Position numbers and translations under genes: made by a program
Assembly (NCBI RefSeq): GCF_024435355.1
Contig: NZ_JAMJWG010000015.1
Coordinates: forward strand, 218,061 to 282,060
From: Streptomyces odontomachi
Lineage (GTDB): Bacteria > Actinomycetota > Actinomycetes > Streptomycetales > Streptomycetaceae
Length of the DNA stretch: 64,000 nucleotides
Direction of reading: 5' to 3'
Part shown: positions 42,770 to 51,752 of the stretch, one piece after another
Numbering within the stretch: the first letter of the stretch is position 1
How the letters are laid out: each line of letters opens with the position of its first letter
The notes under the pieces: model-generated
What the model was told of the DNA's origin: nothing
The model's input: only the letters and a program-made list of their open reading frames with translations
The model's database searches: none

Positions 42770-43174
42770 TCAGGACCCGCGAGAAGTGGGTGGGACTCTT
42801 CCCGCCTCCGCGGCTCCGAGCAGCCGGCCGAGCGCGGCGAGCGCCGCCGGCTCGGCGCGGTAGTAGACCCAGGTGCCGCGCCGCTCGGAGCTGAGCAGCC
42901 CGGCCTCCTTGAGCTTCTTCAGGTGGTGGGAGACGGTCGGCTGGGAGACGCCGACGTCGGAGATGTTGCACACGCACGCCTCACCGCCGTCGTACGCCGC
43001 GATCAGGGAGAACAGCCGCAGCCGCACCGGATCGCCGAGCGCCTTGAACATCCGCGCGACCGTCTCGGCCTCCGCGCCGGTCATGGGCCGCTCGGTCAGC
43101 GGCGGGCAGCACGGCAGCCCCGTGGCCGCGGGCACGACGGGCGCCACGCGCATCGGCGGCCTCGTTTTCGACAT
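42770..43174 (-). CDS. ArsR-family metalloregulator
   Basis: 134 residues. The winged helix runs about 30-115 (ARMFKALGDPVRLRLFSLIA, GVSQPTVSHHLKKLKEAGLL, RRGTWVYYRAEP). Cysteines occur in CVC within EACVCNISDVG at the ArsR alpha-3 site and in an N-terminal CCPPL, so arsenite- or other thiophilic-metal sensing is plausible. The gene has no arsenic-resistance neighbour in the window. Start at ATG 43174; an internal ATG before TGAEAETVARMF is an alternative. Confidence 0.9.
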   Translation of the reverse strand: MSKTRPPMRVAPVVPAATGLPCCPPLTERPMTGAEAETVARMFKALGDPVRLRLFSLIAAYDGGEACVCNISDVGVSQPTVSHHLKKLKEAGLLSSERRGTWVYYRAEPAALAALGRLLGAAEAGRVPPTSRGS

Positions 43175-43266
43175 ACGTCTATGTTGACATGCTTCGATGC
43201 AGCGAGGGCGACGCGACGAGGGGCGGCCTGACGAGGGACGACGCGGCGGGGTGACCGTGGCGTGCC

Positions 43267-44226
43267 CTACGGCTGCCGCCGTCCCGAGAACGTCTCCACC
43301 AGCGTCACCAGCGCGGAGTGGTCCAAATGCCCCTCGCCGCGGGCGTTGAGGGCGGCGATCAGCTGGGCGACCAGCGCGGTCAGCGGCAGCACCAGCCGTG
43401 CGTCGCGGGCGGCGGACTGCACGATGCCCAGGTCCTTGTGGTGCAGTTCGGCGCGGAAACCGGGCTGGAAGTTCCGCTCCCGCATCGCCGCGCCCTTGCG
43501 GGCGAGGATGGTGCTGCCCGCGAGGCCACCGCCGATGACCTCCAGCGCGGAGGCGGTGTCCACCTCGTGCGCCTCGAGGAACACCAGGGCCTCGGCGAGC
43601 ATTTGGAGGTTCCCGGCGGTGATCAGCTGGTTGGCGGCCTTGACGGTCTGGCCGCTGCCGGCCGGGCCGACGTGCACGATGGTCGTGCCCAGCGCGGCGA
43701 GCACCGGCCGCACCGCGGCGAAGTCCTCGGGCGTCCCGCCGACCATCACCGACAGCACCCCCTCCTTGGCGCCCGCCTCGCCCCCGCTGACCGGCGCGTC
43801 GAGCACGGGGATGCCGCGCTCGGCACCGGCCTCGGCGAGGCGGCGGGCCACGTCCGGGCGGATCGTGGACATGTCGATCACCCGGGTGCCGGGACGTGCC
43901 TGGGCGAGGACGCCGTCGGCGCCGAGGACGACGGACTCCACGTCCGGCGAGTCCGGCAGCATGGTGAAGACGATCTCGGCTTCCCGAACCGCGTCCGCCA
44001 CGCCGGCCGCCGCCTCACCGCCCGCCGCGACGAGCCGGTCCACAGCGGGCCTGCTGCGGTTGAACCCGATGACCCGGTGGCCGTGCCGGACCAGGTTGGC
44101 GGCCATGGGGCCACCCATCACGCCGAGCCCTATGAAGGCCACGGTGCGCGGGGTGGCGGAGCCGGGGACGGCAGCGGAGTCGGCGGCGGTGGCTTCGGGG
44201 GCGGTGGGCTCCGGGGCGGTGCTCAT
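43267..44226 (-). CDS. NAD(P)-dependent beta-hydroxyacid dehydrogenase (tartronate semialdehyde reductase-like)
   Basis: 319 residues from ATG 44226 with CAGGAG upstream. After an Ala/Pro/Thr-rich tail of about 25 residues comes the Rossmann domain (TVAFIGLGVMGGPMAANLVR) and the family's catalytic region: substrate-binding DAPVSGGEAGAKEGVLSVMV and GQTVKAANQLITAGN with the catalytic lysine, then HHKDLGIVQSAARD. These patterns are those of GarR/GlxR, which reduce tartronate semialdehyde to glycerate. Related 3-hydroxyisobutyrate or succinic-semialdehyde reductases cannot be excluded. No glyoxylate-pathway genes are adjacent. Confidence 0.88.
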   Translation of the reverse strand: MSTAPEPTAPEATAADSAAVPGSATPRTVAFIGLGVMGGPMAANLVRHGHRVIGFNRSRPAVDRLVAAGGEAAAGVADAVREAEIVFTMLPDSPDVESVVLGADGVLAQARPGTRVIDMSTIRPDVARRLAEAGAERGIPVLDAPVSGGEAGAKEGVLSVMVGGTPEDFAAVRPVLAALGTTIVHVGPAGSGQTVKAANQLITAGNLQMLAEALVFLEAHEVDTASALEVIGGGLAGSTILARKGAAMRERNFQPGFRAELHHKDLGIVQSAARDARLVLPLTALVAQLIAALNARGEGHLDHSALVTLVETFSGRRQP

Positions 44227-44387
44227 GGGGTCGGACTCCTGACTCCCGGGGGACCGGGGAGTGACGGACGCGGCAGGCCCAGGGTAGGCACCCGGGGCCA
44301 GGCGAGACCGTCGAGCTGCAACCGGGGAGGGCACGGAGCAAGGGGAGGGCCCGGAACGACTGGAAGAGAGAAGAGAATCGCGCGAGT

Positions 44388-44605
44388 CAGATCTGCGAGT
44401 CAGGTCCGTAGGTCAGGTCCGTAGGTCAGATCTGCGAGTCAGGTCCGTAGGTCAGGTCCGTAGGTCAGATCCGCGAGTCAGGTCCGTAGGTCAGGTCCGT
44501 AGGTCAGATCCGCGAGTCAGATACGCGCGTCAGATACGCGCGTCAGATCCGTAGGTCAGATGCACGCATCAGATACACGCATCACATACGTGCATCAGAA
44601 ATACG
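44388..44605. repeat. 13-bp tandem repeat array with 39-bp higher-order period
   Basis: About sixteen 13-bp units, consensus CAGRTCCGYAGGT. In the first two thirds they are ordered as one CAGATCYGCGAGT unit followed by two CAGGTCCGTAGGT units, so the array also repeats every 39 bp. Units become progressively different toward 44605 (CAGATACGCGCGT, CAGATACACGCAT, CACATACGTGCAT). It lies between the divergently oriented reductase and helR genes. There are no unique spacers, so it is not CRISPR. Confidence 0.92.
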
Positions 44606-44702
44606 AAGGGAAACCGCGTCCGACAGGACACGCGAAAGAAAAAGACGGGAGAGGTGCCTGACAGCCCTCGTCTCCCGCCAGTAAAAATCTATAGCACACA
44701 GG

Positions 44703-44722
44703 GGGGCTTGCGGCAAGGCCCC
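44703..44722 (+). promoter_or_regulatory. rifamycin-associated element (RAE)
   Basis: GGGGCTTGCGGCAAGGCCCC matches the known actinobacterial RAE, the inverted repeat found upstream of rifamycin-inducible genes such as rph and helR. It lies 60 bp before the helR start, eight bases after a TATAGC that may be a -10 element (44690-44695). A leader hairpin with 7-bp arms (44646-44677) precedes it. Confidence 0.9.
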
Positions 44723-44781
44723 CGTTATGTCGCAGAATCGCTGGCCCATGCCAGCCGCTGCGTAAACGGGAGTTTGCCGAA

Positions 44782-46962
44782 GTGCGTGTGACCACCAACG
44801 CGTTTGACCTTTCCGATCATCTGGCTCCCAAGGCGGACCCGGCGCTGATCGCCGCCGACGAGCGGCATTTCGCGGCCATCGCGGAAAGCCTGGAGCAAAC
44901 GATCGCCGAACTGTCCGAGCGTCTCGACGCCGTGCTGAAGTCGCCGGGCGGCATCGGGCGGCAGGCGATGGACCGGGACGTGGAGGTGCACCGGCTGACC
45001 GGCCGGCTGCGCGCCCTGCGTCGCTTCGGTCTCGACCTGTGCCTCGGGCACATCGTCAGCACGGACGACCCGCAGCCCGTGTACATCGGGCGCCTCGGCC
45101 TGACCGACAGCACGGGGCGCCGGCTGCTGCTCGACTGGCGTTCCCCCGCGGCCGAGCCGTTCTTCGCGGCGACGCACGCCCAGCCGATGGGGTTGGCAAG
45201 CCGCCGCAGATACCGCTGGACCGGTGGGCGGATCAGTGACTACTGGGACGAGGTGTTCACCGCCGACGGTCTGGAGGGCCATGCCGCGCTCGACGACCAG
45301 TCCGCCTTCATCGCCAGCCTGGGCGGCAGCCGGTCGGCGCGGATGCGTGACGTGCTCGCCACCATCCAGGCCGACCAGGACACCGTCATCCGGGCCGGCT
45401 CCCGTGGCGCGCTGGTCGTCGACGGCGGCCCGGGTACCGGGAAGACCGTCGTCGCCCTGCACCGCAGCGCCTACCTGCTCTACTCCGACCCCCGCCTCGG
45501 CGGTCACCGGCGGGGCGGCGTGCTGTTCGTCGGGCCGCACCAGCCCTACCTGGACTACGTCGCCGACGTACTGCCCAGCCTCGGGGAGGAGGGCGTGCAG
45601 ACCTGCACCCTGCGGGACCTCGTCCCCGAGGGAGCCGGGGCCGCGGTCGAGGCCGACCCGGAGGCGGCCCGCCTGAAGTCGTCCGCGGACATGGTGAAAG
45701 CGATCGAGGCGGCGGTGAGGTTCTACGAGGAGCCGCCCGCCGAGGGCATGACGGTCACCACGCACTGGTCGGACGTCTGGCTGAGCGCCGACGACTGGAC
45801 CCAGGCGTTCGAGGCGCCGGAGCCCGGTACTCCGCACAACGAGGCGCGCGAGCAGATCTGGGCGGAGCTGGCCGCCATCGTGCTGGACAAGCTCGACGGT
45901 CTCGGCGCGGAGGTCTCGCCCGAGCTGCTGGGCAGGTCGTTGCGGCACGACGAGGAGCTGGTCACCACCCTCAACCGGGCCTGGCCCCTGATCGGGGCGG
46001 CCGACCTCGTCGGGGACCTGTGGTCGGTGCCCGCCTACCTGCGGATGTGCGCGCCCTGGCTCAGCGCCGACGAGGTGCGCAGGCTGCGGCGCAAGGCGGC
46101 GCCGCAGGCCTGGACGGTGTCCGACCTGCCGCTGCTGGACGCCGCTCGGCAGCGGCTCGGCGACCCGGAGGCGGCCCGCCGCATGCGCCGGCAGGCGGGC
46201 ATCCTCGCGGCCCAGCAGGAGCAGATGACGCATGTCGTCGACAACCTGATCGAGGCCGCGCGGGACTCCGGCGCCGACGGTGACGACGGCGAGGGCCTGG
46301 TGAGGATGTTGCGGGGGCAGGACGCCCAGGTCAGCCTGGTCAACGAGGCCGAACTGCCCGACGCCGACCGGGACCGGCTCGCCGGCCCGTTCGCGCACGT
46401 CGTCGTCGACGAGGCCCAGGAGCTGACCGACGCGGAGTGGCAGATGCTGCTGCTCCGCTGCCCGTCCCGGAGCTTCACCATCGTCGGCGACCGCGCCCAG
46501 GCCAGGCACGGGTTCACCGAGTCATGGCAGGAACGGCTCGAACGCGTCGGACTCGATCGGATCACCGTGGCCTCCCTGAGCATCAACTACCGGACGCCGG
46601 AGGAGGTCATGGCGGCAGCCGAGCCGGTCATCCGCGCGGTGCTCCCGGACGCCAACGTGCCGACGTCGATCCGCGGTAGCGGCGTCCCCGTCGGCCACGG
46701 ATCCGTCGCGGACCTGGCAGCGATCCTCGACACCTGGCTGTCCGCACACGACGACGGGATCGCCTGCGTCATCGGCGATCCCGACTTCCGGGCGACCCCC
46801 CGGGTGCGCTCCCTGACCCCGCAGCTGGCCAAGGGCCTCGAATTCGACCTCGTCGTCCTCGTCGACCCGGAGGACTTCGGGGAAGGCGTCGAAGGGGCGG
46901 TCGACCGTTATGTGGCCATGACCCGAGCGACCCAGCAGCTCGTCGTCCTCACGAGCTGCTGA
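44782..46962 (+). CDS. helR: HelR, HelD-like RNA polymerase recycling ATPase conferring rifamycin resistance
   Basis: 726 residues from GTG 44782 (GTG 44788 is possible), with GGGAG upstream. It is a UvrD/HelD-type motor: N-terminal coiled-coil arm (residues about 20-80), Walker A GGPGTGKT (about 214), Walker B HVVVDEAQELTDAEW, GDRAQA, and C-terminal motifs LAKGLEFDLVVLVDP and YVAMTRATQQLVVL. HelR proteins enter RNA polymerase and displace bound rifampicin; expression is induced through the RAE. Length and RAE placement match characterised relatives, so this strain is expected to have inducible rifamycin tolerance. No rph or arr gene is near. Confidence 0.93.
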   Translation: MRVTTNAFDLSDHLAPKADPALIAADERHFAAIAESLEQTIAELSERLDAVLKSPGGIGRQAMDRDVEVHRLTGRLRALRRFGLDLCLGHIVSTDDPQPVYIGRLGLTDSTGRRLLLDWRSPAAEPFFAATHAQPMGLASRRRYRWTGGRISDYWDEVFTADGLEGHAALDDQSAFIASLGGSRSARMRDVLATIQADQDTVIRAGSRGALVVDGGPGTGKTVVALHRSAYLLYSDPRLGGHRRGGVLFVGPHQPYLDYVADVLPSLGEEGVQTCTLRDLVPEGAGAAVEADPEAARLKSSADMVKAIEAAVRFYEEPPAEGMTVTTHWSDVWLSADDWTQAFEAPEPGTPHNEAREQIWAELAAIVLDKLDGLGAEVSPELLGRSLRHDEELVTTLNRAWPLIGAADLVGDLWSVPAYLRMCAPWLSADEVRRLRRKAAPQAWTVSDLPLLDAARQRLGDPEAARRMRRQAGILAAQQEQMTHVVDNLIEAARDSGADGDDGEGLVRMLRGQDAQVSLVNEAELPDADRDRLAGPFAHVVVDEAQELTDAEWQMLLLRCPSRSFTIVGDRAQARHGFTESWQERLERVGLDRITVASLSINYRTPEEVMAAAEPVIRAVLPDANVPTSIRGSGVPVGHGSVADLAAILDTWLSAHDDGIACVIGDPDFRATPRVRSLTPQLAKGLEFDLVVLVDPEDFGEGVEGAVDRYVAMTRATQQLVVLTSC

Positions 46963-47263
46963 GTCGGTTGGGCTGGGCGCATGAGGCGCGCCCCAGCTCC
47001 CCTGCCGGTCGCGCCGGAGGCACCTGAAAAGGGGCGCGGGGAACTGCGCGATCAGCCCCCACCGGCCGGTGGTCCGGATGCGACAGAAACAGCCCCTTCG
47101 GGTCGGTGGCGAACTGCAAGGTCGCGTCGTGGCTGGTCGCGCCCACGCGGCGGAGCCGCACAATGTCACAGCCCCGCGCCCCTTCGTGCGTGCCCCCGGC
47201 CGGCGGCCGACCGCTCAGCCGGGCTCCCGGGTTGGTGCGCACCCCCGGCCGGAGGCCCGGCGC
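46963..47263. other. 301-bp convergent intergenic region with a long palindromic repeat
   Basis: Between the ends of helR and the MFS gene. AAGGGGCGCGGGG at 47029-47041 and its complement at 47172-47184 bracket 130 bp that contains GAACTGCGCGATCAGCCCC and CGTCGTGGCTGGTCGCGC, sequences I recall as abundant in Streptomyces intergenic regions. The structure may terminate both transcripts. GC-rich inverted blocks (CCCCCGGCCGG) continue to 47263. Confidence 0.7.
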
Positions 47264-48715
47264 CTAGCCGGCCTCCCGGGCCCGCGCCGCCGCGGCCGCG
47301 GGCACATCCGCGGGCACGTCCGCGGAGGGGGCGGCGCCGGAGCCGACAGGGGCACCGCCCGGCTCGGGCACCGTACGCTCCAGCTGCTCCAGACGGTGCT
47401 TTCCGGTGCGTGGACCGAAGACGCCGACGGCGAGCGCGACGATCGTCCAGCACGCGGCGATCCAGACGAACACCGGCTTGTAGCCGTAGCCGTCGTAGAT
47501 GCCGGCGATGATCAGCGGGCCGACGATGTTGCTGAGCCGGCCCAGACCGTAGACCAGGCCGTTGCCGGAGTTGCGCAGCTCGGTGGGGTACAGCTCGGGC
47601 GTGTACGCGTACAGCAGCGCCGCGAAGGTCTGGATGAGGGCGTTGACGCAGAAGCCGAACACCACGATCGCCACGTAGTTGAACGTCAGCCCGTACGCCA
47701 GGCCGCACACCGCCACCCCGATCGAGACGATCACGATCGGTGCCTTGCGGCCGAACCGGTCCGAGATCGGCCAGGCCAGCAGGGCGCCGGGCACCGCGCC
47801 CAGCGTGGTGAGCGCCGAGAACATGAGGCTGTGCTCGAGGTCGAAGCCGTGGTCGGCGAGGAGGGTGGGGACCCAGGCCACGAAGCCGTAGAAGCCCAGG
47901 GTCTGGAAGATCCACGCGACCGCGAGCAGCAGGGTGCGGCGGCCGAGCCCGCCGCGCAGCAGGGCGCGGTAGCCGGCCCTGGCGGCGGGGGCACCGCCGT
48001 CGGCCTCGGTGGCGGCGGGTTCCGGCAGGGTGCCGCCGGCCGCCTCGATGCCCGTCTCGATGCGCCTCAGCACCGCCTCGGCGCGTTCCGCGTCGCCGTG
48101 CCGCATGGACCAGCGGGGGCTCTCCGGCAGCCGCGCGATCAGCGGCAGCGCCAGCGCGCCCACCGCGCCGAAGACGAACACGAACCGCCAGCTGTCCGTG
48201 GACAGCGGGATCACCCCGCGCGCGGTGAACGACATCACGGGGATGCCGAGCAGACCGATCGCCATCACGCCGGCCTGCATCCGCCCGCGGTGCGCGGCGG
48301 GCATCACCTCGGAGATGTAGGTCGTGGCGGCCACCGTCATGGCGGACAGCCCGAGCCCGGTCAGCAGCCGCGCGGCGGCCAGCGTAGGAACGCTGGACGC
48401 GACCGCGTTGAGCAGCGAGAACAGGGAGAAGAAGGCCACCGACAGCAGCAGCGCACGGCGCCGCCCGACCCGGTCGGCGAACCGTCCGCCGCCCACCGCC
48501 CCGAGGAACATCCCCAGGAACGACGCCGAGGTGACGAAGGCGATGTCGTCGACGCTCAGCCCCACGTGTTCCTTCAGCGCGGGGGCCACGTAGGCGAAGG
48601 TGTTCAGATCGCCGAACTCGAAGACGAAGGCGACGGCCAGCGCGTAGAGCACCGTGCGGTGGAACCGGCCGATCGGGAGCCTGTCGAGCCGTGCGGCGAG
48701 TTGTGCAGCGCTCAT
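47264..48715 (-). CDS. MFS transporter, probable carrier of the tricarballylate-type cluster
   Basis: 483 residues with twelve predicted membrane helices. Major-facilitator marks are GGGRFADRVGRRRALLLSVA in loop 2-3, ISEVMPAAHRGRMQAGV at the end of helix 4, LPESPRW before the central loop, and WPISDRFGRKAPIVIVS in loop 8-9. The sequence resembles the sugar-porter/aromatic-acid-proton-symporter branch, unlike Salmonella TcuC only in detail I cannot judge. AGGAGGAC is placed ideally before the ATG. Co-directional with the flavoprotein and PrpF genes, it most likely imports their tricarboxylate substrate. A 40-residue Ala/Pro/Glu tail closes it. Confidence 0.88.
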   Translation of the reverse strand: MSAAQLAARLDRLPIGRFHRTVLYALAVAFVFEFGDLNTFAYVAPALKEHVGLSVDDIAFVTSASFLGMFLGAVGGGRFADRVGRRRALLLSVAFFSLFSLLNAVASSVPTLAAARLLTGLGLSAMTVAATTYISEVMPAAHRGRMQAGVMAIGLLGIPVMSFTARGVIPLSTDSWRFVFVFGAVGALALPLIARLPESPRWSMRHGDAERAEAVLRRIETGIEAAGGTLPEPAATEADGGAPAARAGYRALLRGGLGRRTLLLAVAWIFQTLGFYGFVAWVPTLLADHGFDLEHSLMFSALTTLGAVPGALLAWPISDRFGRKAPIVIVSIGVAVCGLAYGLTFNYVAIVVFGFCVNALIQTFAALLYAYTPELYPTELRNSGNGLVYGLGRLSNIVGPLIIAGIYDGYGYKPVFVWIAACWTIVALAVGVFGPRTGKHRLEQLERTVPEPGGAPVGSGAAPSADVPADVPAAAAARAREAG

Positions 48716-48780
48716 GGTGCGTCCTCCTTGACGAAGATGAGCGTTCTCCTTTTGCGGGGTGTGCTCCTCGCGAGGGGCCG

Positions 48781-50253
48781 TCAGCGGGAACCACCGGCCG
48801 CCGAGCGCCCGGCCCGGCGGCCGAAGACGGAACCGGCGGTGAGTCCCGAACCGCCGGGATAGTTGAACCAGAACAGGCCGCCGACCAGCTCACCGGCCGC
48901 GTACAGGCCCGGCAGCGGGCTCCCGCCGGTGTCCAGCACCCGCGCCTCGCGGTCGATGTGCAGCCCACCGAAGGTGAACGTGACCCCGCAGGTCACCGGG
49001 AAGGCCGCGTACGGCGGGGTGTCCAGGGCGCGTGCCCAGTTGGACTTGGGCGGGGTGAGCCCTTCCGTGCGGCAGCCGTCCTTCACGGTCGGGTCGAAGT
49101 CGCCGCCCGGGGCGATCGCGGCGTTGAACCGCCCGACGGTCTCCACCAGCCGGCCCTCGTCCAGGCCCAGCTGCTTGGCCAGACCCTCCAGGGTGTCCGA
49201 CTCGACCTTGGTGACGCCTTCGGAGGCGTACTCCTCGGGGCGCAGCAGCGGCGCCGACCGGGCGTCGAAGATCTGGTAGGCGATGCCGCCGGGCTGCCGC
49301 AGGATCTCGGCGCCGTACTTGGCGTAGGTGTAGTTGCGGTAGTCGGCGCCCTCGTCGACGAAGCGGCGGCCCTCGGAGTTGACCACGATGCCGAACGGGT
49401 AGCCGCCCCGGGTGAGCTGGTTGGTCAGCTCCCGGTCGCCGGTGGGCCGGGCCCCGCTGTCCCAGGCCACCGAGTGGCAGCCGCTCCAGTGGCCGTACGG
49501 CCGTGCACCCGCCGCCAGGGCCATGCGCAGGCCGTCGCCGGTGTTGTGCGGCGTGCCGCGCACCAGGGCGAGGTCCCAGCCGGGGCCCAGGTAGGCGGCC
49601 CGCATCTGCGCATTGGCCTCGAAGCCGCCGCTGGTCAGCACGGTGCCGCCGGCTTCGATGCGGGAACCGTCGGCGAGCACCACGCCGCCCACCGCGCCGC
49701 CGTCCACGATCAGGTCCGTGACCGGGCTGTCGAACCGGACCTCGATGCCGGCCCGCTCGGCAGCGGCCAGGTGCTGCTCGATCATGCCCTTGCCGCCGCC
49801 GACGACGCCGACCGCGAGACCGCCCCAGAAGCGGTACCGCCCGTCGACCTCGTAGGCCTGCCGGTGGAACATCAGCTCGAAGCGGAGCCCCAGCTCCCGC
49901 AGCCAGGTCATCGTCTCGCGTGACTCTTCGGTCAGCAGCTCGGCCAGCTCCCGGTCGGTACGGCCCCGGGTCACCCGGACCAGGTCGTCCAGGAAGTCCT
50001 GAGCCGGGTACGGGCCGAGGTCGACGCGTCCGGCGCGGTCCGCGGGCAGCGGCTCGACCAGCGTGAGCAGGTCGTCGAGGCCGCCGTGGCCGGTGCGCAT
50101 GGCCCCCGCGGTGAAGTACGAGTTGCCGCCGGCCCAGGCCCGGGGGGCCTTCTCCAGCAGCAGCACCCGTGCACCGCCCTGGCGGGCGGACTGTGCCGCG
50201 CTGAAGCCGGCGTTTCCCGCGCCGACGACGATGACGTCCCACTTCTCGGTCAT
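48781..50253 (-). CDS. tcuA: TcuA-like FAD-dependent tricarballylate dehydrogenase
   Basis: 490 residues from ATG 50253. FAD-binding Rossmann motif DVIVVGAGNAGFSAAQSARQ at the N-terminus, second dinucleotide-binding region GGTVLTSGGFEANAQMR, and C-terminal FTFGGLHIDREARVLDTGGS with LPGLYAAGELVGGLFWFNYP are those of the fumarate-reductase/succinate-dehydrogenase flavoprotein family, TcuA branch. TcuA oxidises tricarballylate to cis-aconitate. The electron-transfer partner TcuB is not in the window. The gene is flanked by a PrpF isomerase and an MFS carrier, supporting use of a tricarboxylate. Confidence 0.85.
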   Translation of the reverse strand: MTEKWDVIVVGAGNAGFSAAQSARQGGARVLLLEKAPRAWAGGNSYFTAGAMRTGHGGLDDLLTLVEPLPADRAGRVDLGPYPAQDFLDDLVRVTRGRTDRELAELLTEESRETMTWLRELGLRFELMFHRQAYEVDGRYRFWGGLAVGVVGGGKGMIEQHLAAAERAGIEVRFDSPVTDLIVDGGAVGGVVLADGSRIEAGGTVLTSGGFEANAQMRAAYLGPGWDLALVRGTPHNTGDGLRMALAAGARPYGHWSGCHSVAWDSGARPTGDRELTNQLTRGGYPFGIVVNSEGRRFVDEGADYRNYTYAKYGAEILRQPGGIAYQIFDARSAPLLRPEEYASEGVTKVESDTLEGLAKQLGLDEGRLVETVGRFNAAIAPGGDFDPTVKDGCRTEGLTPPKSNWARALDTPPYAAFPVTCGVTFTFGGLHIDREARVLDTGGSPLPGLYAAGELVGGLFWFNYPGGSGLTAGSVFGRRAGRSAAGGSR

Positions 50254-50281
50254 GGAGGGTGTGCTTCTTTCTGGTGGTGCG

Positions 50282-50313
50282 GGTGGATCGGGTGGATCGG
50301 GTGGATCTGGTGA
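50282..50313. repeat. short 9-bp tandem repeat
   Basis: GGTGGATCG repeats about three and a half times just upstream of the tcuA-like start. It may reflect replication slippage. No gene extends through it. Confidence 0.6.
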
Positions 50314-50385
50314 TCCAGGGTCTTTCAGGTGGTCCACGGTGATTCAAGTCGGTATGGGGAGTTCATGGCGGTGCGGGCGGCCCGG

Positions 50386-51540
50386 TCAGGCGGGCGCGTG
50401 CACGGGCGTCGTGGCGGCGGCCTGCGCCTGCCGTGTCCCCAGCGGTACGTAGAGCTCCGCGACCGCGATCCGGCGGGCCGCCCGGGGCATGGTGACCGCG
50501 CGCACGGCGCCGGAGCCGTCGTCCTCACGCTGCACCGTGACCACCCCGACCGGCGTGCCGAGCCGCAGGGTGGCCGACTGCCCGGGACGGGGAACGCGGG
50601 GGAGCGCCCGTGCCACCACACCGCCGGGCACCCCGGCGGCGGCGGCGATGGCGACGGCCGAGGTCAGACCGATCGACGGGTGCGGCGCATGCATCGACAC
50701 CATACGCACGGCGAGGTCGTACGCGTCCTTGCGGACCAGGGTGCCTTCGGTGGTGCGGTAGTCGGCGGGCGGGCCGACCAGGCCCACCTTCGGCACCGCA
50801 TGGCTGACCGGGTCGCTCTCCTTGGCCAGCCCCATGGCGAGCGCTGCGGCCCGGCGCAGCCCGGTCAGCTGGGGCAGCAGCGTGGCGATCGACGCGATGG
50901 CGCTCCAGCCGACCGCAGCGGCGTCGATCAGCGCGGCGGGCGCACCGGCGTCCACCAGCGTGGCCGGGACCCGGCTGCCGCCGGACTCCACGGTGTCCAC
51001 CGGGTTGCCGGTGGGCAGCAGCAGGCCGGTGGTGGTGCCGGCCGGTGCCACGTACGTCAGGTCCACCGGGACCCCGCCGATGTGCACCCCCGGCACCGTC
51101 GCCGCCCCCGACTCGGGGACCCGGCCTCCGGGGGTGGCGACCGTGGTGGTCAGCCGGGCGCCGGTGTTGATGTTCCGCATCCGGACGGTGGTGCGGTCGC
51201 CGTGCGGCGCGACCATGCCGGTCTGCACCGCGTACAGGCCGATCGCGGTGGCGCAGTTTCCGCAGTCGCTGCCCCACTCGACGCTGTCCGCGCCGATGCC
51301 GACCTGGGCGAAGGCGTACGCGACGTCCGTGTCGTGGTCCGTGGCCCGATGGATGATCGTGGCCTTCGACGTGGTGGACGTCGCACCGCCCACGCCGTCG
51401 ATCTGCCGCGGGTCGGCCGCCCCGAAGGCCGCCGTCAGCACCGCGTCGAGTGGCGCCCCGGCCGCCGCGACGTCCTCCGCCGTGAACAGCCAGCACTTGC
51501 TCGTGCCGCCGCGCATCCAGGTACCGCGCAGTGTCAGCAT
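50386..51540 (-). CDS. PrpF-family aconitate/oxalomesaconate isomerase
   Basis: 384 residues from ATG 51540 with GGGAGGAAGG upstream. It has the diaminopimelate-epimerase-like double fold of PrpF: MRGGTSKCWLF near the N-terminus, IDGVGGATSTTSKATI, GSDCGNCATAIGLYAV and MRMRNINTG-like VRMRNINTGARL, with ALPKVGLV-type segment VPKVGLVGPP. PrpF enzymes isomerise trans-aconitate or 4-oxalomesaconate. Beside a TcuA-like dehydrogenase it would convert the aconitate formed into the isomer the TCA cycle uses; that is inference. Confidence 0.88.
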   Translation of the reverse strand: MLTLRGTWMRGGTSKCWLFTAEDVAAAGAPLDAVLTAAFGAADPRQIDGVGGATSTTSKATIIHRATDHDTDVAYAFAQVGIGADSVEWGSDCGNCATAIGLYAVQTGMVAPHGDRTTVRMRNINTGARLTTTVATPGGRVPESGAATVPGVHIGGVPVDLTYVAPAGTTTGLLLPTGNPVDTVESGGSRVPATLVDAGAPAALIDAAAVGWSAIASIATLLPQLTGLRRAAALAMGLAKESDPVSHAVPKVGLVGPPADYRTTEGTLVRKDAYDLAVRMVSMHAPHPSIGLTSAVAIAAAAGVPGGVVARALPRVPRPGQSATLRLGTPVGVVTVQREDDGSGAVRAVTMPRAARRIAVAELYVPLGTRQAQAAATTPVHAPA

Positions 51541-51752
51541 GCTCGCCCTTCCTCCCGGCCGGTTACGTGCGGACGCCGGAATGGCAGGATCCGGTAGCCG
51601 GTGAGACGACGATGCGCCACATGGACCCATCAGTACAATCGGCAATATCTGAAGGGCCTTTTAGTTCTGCTTAAGCCTCTGCCCGGGTCGCCTGGCCCGA
51701 GCTGCTGCCGAGGGCTCTGCTGAGGCCTCCGCCGAGGAGATCGGGAAGGGCG

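Noticed and set aside
44388..44605. CRISPR array
   Set aside because: The units are contiguous 13-bp repeats without unique spacers, and no cas genes are near.
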